Below, one piece after another: positions 12,586-17,048 of a stretch of 17,048 nucleotides of DNA (positions are counted from its first letter, which is position 1; every line of letters starts with the position of its first letter). Source of the DNA: Alteromonadaceae bacterium UBA2620 (lineage in GTDB: Bacteria; Pseudomonadota; Gammaproteobacteria; Enterobacterales; Alteromonadaceae); contig DDJQ01000102.1 of NCBI GenBank assembly GCA_002339125.1, forward strand, positions 1-17,048, in the 5' to 3' direction. The notes below the pieces were generated by a model. It saw only the letters and a list, made by a program, of their open reading frames with translations, was not told the origin of the DNA and did not search any database. The position numbers and the translations under genes are program-made.

Positions 12586-12608
12586 TGGTTAACAAGCAAG
12601 CGCCAATA

Positions 12609-12634
12609 AAAAAGCCACCGTCAGGTGGCTTTTT
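12609..12634. terminator. Bidirectional intrinsic terminator between convergent genes
   Basis: AAAAAGCCACC (12609-12619) pairs with GGTGGCTTTTT (12624-12634) over a 4-base loop, with A and T runs on either side. It serves both the DUF3566-like gene and the DUF3014 gene. Confidence 0.88.
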
Positions 12635-12657
12635 CAATAACGTTTTTCGTTGCGGGC

Positions 12658-13506
12658 TTACCGGGCCATCAGGCTGTCTTTCAGTTCGCGTAATTTCGCT
12701 TTAATGCGGCGCATGTTATCCGGGCCGGTGCGCAGTAGCTGTTTCTGCGGGTCAGATAAACTCTCCAGGCGCTCGTCGGCGTACTTGTACATAACGGAAT
12801 CCGTATAAACTTCTACCGGCATCTTAACTTCTGGTGTATCCAGCAGCGTATCGATGGCTTCAATCAGTACTTCGGTGAAAGGCTGGTCCGGGTCACCAAT
12901 TTCGGCATACTTGGTCTGAATCTCGTCCTGATAAGTTTCATACAGGGCAATCAGATCTTCGTTGCTCATTGACTCAAGAACATCCACATACGGGGTATAA
13001 CGCTTGTAACTGGCGGAGTCTATCCACTCGCGGTCGGCCTGGGTATACACCCGGAAGTCCTGGTCCGGTGGCGTTAGTAAGCGGTGATTTGGCGCCATTT
13101 CGTCATCGGCCAGATTGGTTGCGGCAACAACAAAGCGTTGTAACAGACCATCGTTAACCAACAGGCGGCTCAGTGCTGGTGAGGTGGCAATAGTTTCCAG
13201 CGCAGCCTTAATGGCCGTATCGCTTACGTCCAGTGGCTCTGGCTCGGGAGCCGGCTCCGGCATCGGCTCTACTTCCTGATCCGGATCGATTTCTACCGGC
13301 TCTGGCGGAGGCGTAGCTTCAAAGGTATCGGCTGGCTCAGGCTCAATTGGTTCAGGTTGTGCAACTGCTGGCGTTTCTGGTTCAACAACTGGTTGCGGCT
13401 CTGGTTCGCTCGATGGCCACATCAGCACCACCAGCAACACAATAACGATTACACCAATTACTATGGCATAAGGTAACCAGGATCGTTGCTCAGTATTTTC
13501 GCTCAT
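12658..13506 (-). CDS. DUF3014 domain membrane-anchored protein
   Basis: 282 residues. A single N-terminal membrane helix (about 12-30, LPYAIVIGVIVIVLLVVLMW) is followed by a 60-residue linker made almost wholly of Pro, Glu and hydrophobics (about 31-92), then a globular domain (about 95-282). The globular part matches DUF3014, with LLQRFVVAATNLADDE, an FRV stretch, YKRYTPYVDVLESM, YETYQDEIQTKYAEIG and the final LRTGPDNMRRIKAKLRELK. It is predicted to stand in the periplasm on a proline-rich stalk. The biochemical role of the family is not known. The Pro-Glu linker length is likely variable between strains. Confidence 0.88.
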   Translation of the reverse strand: MSENTEQRSWLPYAIVIGVIVIVLLVVLMWPSSEPEPQPVVEPETPAVAQPEPIEPEPADTFEATPPPEPVEIDPDQEVEPMPEPAPEPEPLDVSDTAIKAALETIATSPALSRLLVNDGLLQRFVVAATNLADDEMAPNHRLLTPPDQDFRVYTQADREWIDSASYKRYTPYVDVLESMSNEDLIALYETYQDEIQTKYAEIGDPDQPFTEVLIEAIDTLLDTPEVKMPVEVYTDSVMYKYADERLESLSDPQKQLLRTGPDNMRRIKAKLRELKDSLMAR

Positions 13507-13770
13507 ATTTATCTACCTTGATCATTGGCTGCGGAATTCCATACTATCAGAGTTAATGACAATCCGCTGAAAATCAATGCACTATTGCAAATCTTTTTGA
13601 TTATGAAAACTCACTTGCTGCGCTCATATTTATTGAATACAGGACTTGGCAGCAAGAGTAAACCGTTAACAGGTACGATTTTATAGATGCTTTGGGGGTA
13701 ATTTGGTTCACTTCATCCTTTCTTTACTTTCGTGCGTACTAAAAGACGAATTACTGATTTCGGAGTGTTT

Positions 13771-14079
13771 ATGCACAAGTTTATGAGCAGCGATATTGAG
13801 AAAGGCCCGCTGGAAATCGAGAACCTGGAAGTTCAGTCGTACGAAATGAATGTCTATCTGGTCCAGCTAACCATTGATGGCAATACCGGCCTGGTGTTTA
13901 GCGATAAAAACCAACCCATGCGGTTTTACAGTGCCGGCCATATTCGTGAGTTTTTCGCCCATTGCGAGGTGGCCAATTCATTTATGACCCACGATACCCC
14001 TTACGATGAAATGATTGGTAATCCGCCTAAGGCCAAACACTCCATGGCGTTGCCTTTCAGCATGGAATTACCTTATTAA
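13771..14079 (+). CDS. DUF6482-like small cytoplasmic protein
   Basis: 102 residues from the ATG at 13771, with GGAG 7 nt upstream. A longer frame from a GTG at 13732 is rejected. The core YLVQLTIDGNTGLVFSDKNQPM followed by a FYSAGHIREFF helix fits DUF6482, a small family found beside many marine gammaproteobacterial genes and without known function. The C-terminal third, rich in Met and Pro, looks unstructured. The TAA stop overlaps that of the convergent ABC1-family gene by 4 bases, leaving no room for a separate terminator between them. Confidence 0.7.
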   Translation: MHKFMSSDIEKGPLEIENLEVQSYEMNVYLVQLTIDGNTGLVFSDKNQPMRFYSAGHIREFFAHCEVANSFMTHDTPYDEMIGNPPKAKHSMALPFSMELPY

Positions 14080-15389
14080 AGCCACTTCGCGGCGGCCTCG
14101 CGCAAATCCACCTGCGTATTAAGGCGTTTAGCCAGTAAATACAGGCCGCCAAGTTTGCGATGGATAAATACCGCGTCTATGGGCGGTACATGCCAGAAGT
14201 CCTGCTCAAAGCTAAGCGCCATGCCTGCTGATTGTATACGTCCCAACAGATCGCTGTTGCCAAAATCATAGGCCCCGTCACAGTATAATGCCTCACAGGC
14301 CAGACGCCCCATGGCCAGCACGCTGGCTTGTTGTTCCTCGGTGTGAGACTCCTGCATTAAGCCAATAGCTAAAGCGGCTTCGGCCACACCAGGCATATTC
14401 TCTTCGGCCATACAGCGAAGTAGCTGTAAGTAGCCGTCAGAAATAACCGCAGGGATTTCCCGGCAGGCACCGAAATCCAGTAAGGCGATCTGCTGCGAGT
14501 CGGGCATGTAGCGGTAGTTTGCCATGTTCGGGTCGCTCTGGATAAGCCGAAAGGCAAACACCTCATCAAAGAACAGCCTGAACAGCTCCGTCATCAGGTG
14601 ATTGCGGACTGTCTGTGGTTGTTCGCTTAGTGCTTCGACAGGGCTACTGATAATATGCGTCATCGCCAGTACAGTAGGCGTGCTGAGCGCTGCATACACC
14701 TCGGGTACCACAAAACTGTCATAATCTGTTGCTGCCTGCTGGTAGCGGGTCATCATATCGGCTTCGCGAACATAATTTGCTTCGTCATGCAGTTGCAGTT
14801 TGGCTTCGCCCAGCAGTGGCTTTATATCAAAGGAGCCGGGCAGCAAACCGGAAAGCTTTATAATGCTGGCTACGTTATCTACGTCGCTGTCGATACTATT
14901 ACCAATGCCCGGATACTGTACTTTTACCGCCAGCGTCTCACCCTGCATGGTAATCACCTTGTGCACCTGGCCAATGGAAGCCGCGGCAATGGGCGCATAG
15001 GAAAAATAAAGCAGCGTGTCGAACCAGCCAGTGCCCCAGGCTTCGTCGAGCACTTGTTGCAATTGCTCTTTGGGCATTGGGTCGGCGTCTTCCCGCAGGC
15101 GGGCTAAAATGGCACTGAGTTCTGGTGGTAGCAGCTCGCCGCTGTCCATGGAAATGAGCTGGCCCAGTTTCATCGCAGCACCCCGCAGAGAGGCCAGCTG
15201 GTCGGTAATGCGCTGAATATTTTTAGGGGTGAGAACCAGATCTGATAAGACCGGCCGTTGGCCTGATAGCAATTTAGTGGTGCCGTTAGAGATAACGCTA
15301 CCGGCAATTCTGGTGGCCAGCGAACCTATTCGCGAAAGCCTGGCTATGCGTGAGCTGGGAACGGGTTTATTTTTCGGGGGCTGGCTCAT
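14076..15389 (-). CDS. ABC1/UbiB (COQ8/ADCK-type) atypical kinase-like protein
   Basis: 437 residues. The family hallmarks are all present: the KxGQ helix (AAMKLGQLISMD, KLGQ at 74-77), the alanine-rich nucleotide loop PIAAASIGQVHK (133-144), the ATP-binding lysine K156 in AVKVQYPG, E205 in LHDEANYVREAD, the catalytic-loop equivalent QSDPNMANY (284-292) and DFG at 305-307. These proteins are atypical ATPase/kinases, some of which support ubiquinone biosynthesis. This one lacks the C-terminal membrane helices of UbiB and resembles the soluble ADCK-like group. AAGGG just before the ATG overlaps the stop of the small upstream membrane gene, so the two are translationally linked. Confidence 0.9.
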   Translation of the reverse strand: MSQPPKNKPVPSSRIARLSRIGSLATRIAGSVISNGTTKLLSGQRPVLSDLVLTPKNIQRITDQLASLRGAAMKLGQLISMDSGELLPPELSAILARLREDADPMPKEQLQQVLDEAWGTGWFDTLLYFSYAPIAAASIGQVHKVITMQGETLAVKVQYPGIGNSIDSDVDNVASIIKLSGLLPGSFDIKPLLGEAKLQLHDEANYVREADMMTRYQQAATDYDSFVVPEVYAALSTPTVLAMTHIISSPVEALSEQPQTVRNHLMTELFRLFFDEVFAFRLIQSDPNMANYRYMPDSQQIALLDFGACREIPAVISDGYLQLLRCMAEENMPGVAEAALAIGLMQESHTEEQQASVLAMGRLACEALYCDGAYDFGNSDLLGRIQSAGMALSFEQDFWHVPPIDAVFIHRKLGGLYLLAKRLNTQVDLREAAAKWL

Positions 15390-15395
15390 ACACCC

Positions 15396-15671
15396 TTAAA
15401 CGAATTGCGATATAAACTGGATCAGCATGCCGGCGGCACTGCCAAAACCAAAACCGAACCAGCCGTTTTTGCCCAGATAACGGGCCAGAGAGGCGCCGAA
15501 GATACCACACCAGATCATGCTGCCGTAAATGGCCATTAAGCCTGTGCCCATACCGCTGTCTGGTAAGAACATCATAACAATAATGGTGAGTGCCATGGCC
15601 CCGGAAAGAAACACAAAGATAATGTTTTTCTTTTTCGCTGCGGGTGCGTTGGTTTGCTTGGTATCGGTCAT
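15396..15671 (-). CDS. Small three-helix membrane protein upstream of the ABC1-family gene
   Basis: 91 residues. A lysine-rich N-terminal tail (about 1-15) is followed by three hydrophobic segments (about 16-36, 42-66 and 70-91), the last two glycine-rich with small residues (GWFGFGFGSAAGMLIQF). I do not recognise the family. AGGG lies about 10 nt before the ATG. The stop codon is 6 nt before the ABC1-family start, so the proteins are probably made together. A role in anchoring or membrane context of the kinase-like partner is conceivable but is only an inference from position. Confidence 0.72.
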   Translation of the reverse strand: MTDTKQTNAPAAKKKNIIFVFLSGAMALTIIVMMFLPDSGMGTGLMAIYGSMIWCGIFGASLARYLGKNGWFGFGFGSAAGMLIQFISQFV

Positions 15672-15750
15672 TCAGATTGCCCTGTCATTGTTTTGAGCAT
15701 CATGACCATTTACGAAGGTCAGGTCAAATGCGACCTTGGTCTGAATAAGT

Positions 15751-15776
15751 AGTACCGCAAGGGTTCCTGCGGTACT
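15751..15776 (-). terminator. Hairpin after the DUF6702 gene
   Basis: AGTACCGCA pairs with TGCGGTACT around an 8-base loop, 9 nt beyond the DUF6702 stop. Only a weak T-rich tail follows on the minus strand, so termination may be partial. Shorter nested repeats of AGGTC / GACCT lie at 15714-15737. Confidence 0.45.
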
Positions 15777-15784
15777 AAGAGTCA

Positions 15785-16306
15785 TTAAAAGTGGACTTCC
15801 AGTAATTCAACACTGTCGGTAAAGGTCAGTGTTTTTAAATCGCCATTGCCTTCAACATTGATGGTATTCACCTGCTCCGGCCATAAGTCCCGCAGCGCGT
15901 CGTGGCGAATTTGCAGGCCCTCCAATTCAGGTGGTTGGGCAGTTTCCTGATAAACCCAGAAGTGCTTACCTTCTACCTCAAAACCCACCAGGTTGAGCGG
16001 CAGCGAGTCATTTTGTGCATTAAACAGCACAAAGCGATTGGCAACGTAACTGGCAAATCGGGTTTGAGTTTCTTTGTCATCCAGAATGTCAGCGGTTTTC
16101 TTAAACAGTGCTTTCACGGCGTGTTCGGCATCATGCAGGTTAAACCGGTGCATGATTTCAATATTCTCTGTGCGCGGATTAAACAACACCGTTGTTATGG
16201 CGAGTTTTTGCTGATGTGCCACAGCCTGACCACAGGCCACAAAGAACAGCAGGGCATAAAGCCCTGCCTGCATGACACTTTTTACTCGATAGAGTTTAGT
16301 TGTCAT
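15785..16306 (-). CDS. DUF6702 family secreted protein
   Basis: 173 residues from the ATG at 16306; a GTG immediately before it is equally possible. An N-terminal signal peptide (SVMQAGLYALLFFVACGQAVA, cut near residue 30) is followed by HQQKLAITTVLFNPRTENIEIMHRF, the start of the DUF6702 domain, and by a conserved end, TFTDSVELLEVHF. The function is not known; the domain is usually found in exported or periplasmic proteins. The gene starts inside the last codons of the peptidase gene (overlap of about 11 nt). The GAAGG for its translation also lies in that gene, so the two are tightly coupled and perhaps act in the same periplasmic process. Confidence 0.8.
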   Translation of the reverse strand: MTTKLYRVKSVMQAGLYALLFFVACGQAVAHQQKLAITTVLFNPRTENIEIMHRFNLHDAEHAVKALFKKTADILDDKETQTRFASYVANRFVLFNAQNDSLPLNLVGFEVEGKHFWVYQETAQPPELEGLQIRHDALRDLWPEQVNTINVEGNGDLKTLTFTDSVELLEVHF

Positions 16307-17048
16307 CACCTTCTTTCTTCTCGCCGTCTTCGTCGTCAGTCTTCAGCTCAGTTTTGATATCCTGCATGATATCGCGACGAGCCCCTGTTTTGGTTGAACT
16401 AGACTTGTAAGCTTCAATACGCGAAGGAATAATTTGACGCGGGTAGTGGTTGTTTTCCACATCAACGTCAGCCGTTTCCCAGCGCGGGTCAACGGTTACG
16501 CTTACCAGCTCTTTATCTTTGTCGGTCACCACCAGCTTGCTAACAGCCTTAGGGGTACGACGCCAGATTTCAGCCGGAATACGCATCATTTCCTTGGTAC
16601 CGTCGGCAAAGGTCATTTCCAGGATAATTGGCATAACCAGACCGCCCACGTTAGAAAATTCCATCACGTAGTAGTTTTTGTCTTCTTCGATAGCACGTTC
16701 AAAGGCTTTACGTTCCCACGGCTCAAGCTTCTTCAGCCAGCTTTGGTACTTATTACGCTCTTTGTTGGTAACCGTAAACTGATCGTTTTCGTCGTAGAAG
16801 TCGGTGATGTCGGGGAAGCGTTCTACCCACAGTTTACGGCCTTCGTCTTTGTTACGTTCAACGGTCAGCGACATAGGCTTGTCTTTCTCGAACTGACGCT
16901 CACGGGCATAATCGATATCCGGATCTTCAGTGTCCAGACGCAGCTTGTACACTTTGTCCAGTGAGATATCTACGTGATCAGTGGTGTAGAACCAGCCACG
17001 CCAGAACCAATCCAAATCAACGCCTGATGCTTCTTCCATGGTGCGGAA
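16296..17048 (-). CDS. M1-type metallopeptidase, C-terminal part (cut by the window edge)
   Basis: Only the last 250 residues or so are present; the catalytic HExxH domain lies to the right, outside the window. The visible segment GVDLDWFWRGWFYTTDHVDISL is the characteristic joint between the catalytic domain and the C-terminal beta domain in M1-family peptidases of the gluzincin type. It is followed by the beta-rich VMEFSNVGGLVMPIILEMTFADGTKEMMRIPAEIWRR region, where a lone WFWRGWFY signature and a substrate-supporting domain are usual. It ends in a highly acidic tail (KTDDEDGEKKEGDDN). The protein probably acts in the periplasm in peptide degradation. The assignment rests on the C-terminal region only. 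Confidence 0.8.
   Translation of the reverse strand, partial: FRTMEEASGVDLDWFWRGWFYTTDHVDISLDKVYKLRLDTEDPDIDYARERQFEKDKPMSLTVERNKDEGRKLWVERFPDITDFYDENDQFTVTNKERNKYQSWLKKLEPWERKAFERAIEEDKNYYVMEFSNVGGLVMPIILEMTFADGTKEMMRIPAEIWRRTPKAVSKLVVTDKDKELVSVTVDPRWETADVDVENNHYPRQIIPSRIEAYKSSSTKTGARRDIMQDIKTELKTDDEDGEKKEGDDN

Noticed and set aside
14655..15107. 150-codon open frame opposite the ABC1-family gene
   Set aside because: It is antisense to conserved kinase-like motifs and lacks start signals.
16434..16964. 176-codon open frame opposite the peptidase gene
   Set aside because: It mirrors the coding sequence of the M1-type peptidase; its hydrophobic composition is what antisense of acidic/charged codons yields.

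Overview
The window looks like chromosome of a marine gammaproteobacterium, most likely of the Alteromonadales (Alteromonas-like). The grounds are the yicC / rph / pyrE / tusA neighbourhood, YicC and TusA sequences that read very close to the E. coli proteins as I remember them, a DUF3014 protein, a DUF6482-like protein, a COG1228 prolidase-like amidohydrolase and an M1-type peptidase. The genus is an inference.

Left part, 1 to about 6.8 kb: the right-hand end of an integrated genomic island. A P4-type tyrosine integrase (5352-6602, minus) sits directly next to the intact 3' end of yicC, the insertion site known for the SXT/R391-mobilisable island class. Reading leftwards from the integrase, the island carries a small membrane protein translationally coupled to it; an HTH-ImmA/IrrE metallopeptidase gene abutting a PIN-domain gene, which looks like a toxin-antitoxin or defence module; a 543-bp non-coding stretch with a clustered GCCAAAC heptamer and a 17-bp stem-loop; an unrecognised tryptophan-rich gene; a Mrr-type restriction endonuclease with an N-terminal sensor-like domain; and a PIN-like protein that appears to be frameshifted. 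Several strong hairpins lie between these genes. The left attachment site is not visible, so the island continues beyond the window.

Middle part, 6.8-9.6 kb: core housekeeping genes. yicC (minus) is divergent from an rph-pyrE-tusA cluster (plus): RNase PH, orotate phosphoribosyltransferase, and the sulfur carrier for tRNA thiolation. tusA overlaps the end of pyrE by 11 nt.

Right part, 9.55-17.05 kb: two small unknown minus-strand genes behind a near-consensus Fur box (iron-regulated pair); a secreted amidohydrolase followed closely by a DedA/VTT-type membrane protein; a small DUF3566-like membrane protein; a DUF3014 membrane-anchored protein; a DUF6482-like protein that overlaps tail to tail with an ABC1/UbiB-family kinase-like gene; a small membrane protein upstream of that kinase; a secreted DUF6702 protein; and the 3' end of an M1-type aminopeptidase gene cut by the window edge.

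The most interesting material is in the island: the HTH-ImmA/IrrE-PIN pair, the sensor-Mrr endonuclease with its adjacent long hairpin, and the repeat-rich stretch next to an orphan gene. Outside the island, the Fur-controlled pair of unknown genes stands out. No tRNA, rRNA, CRISPR array or insertion sequence was seen.
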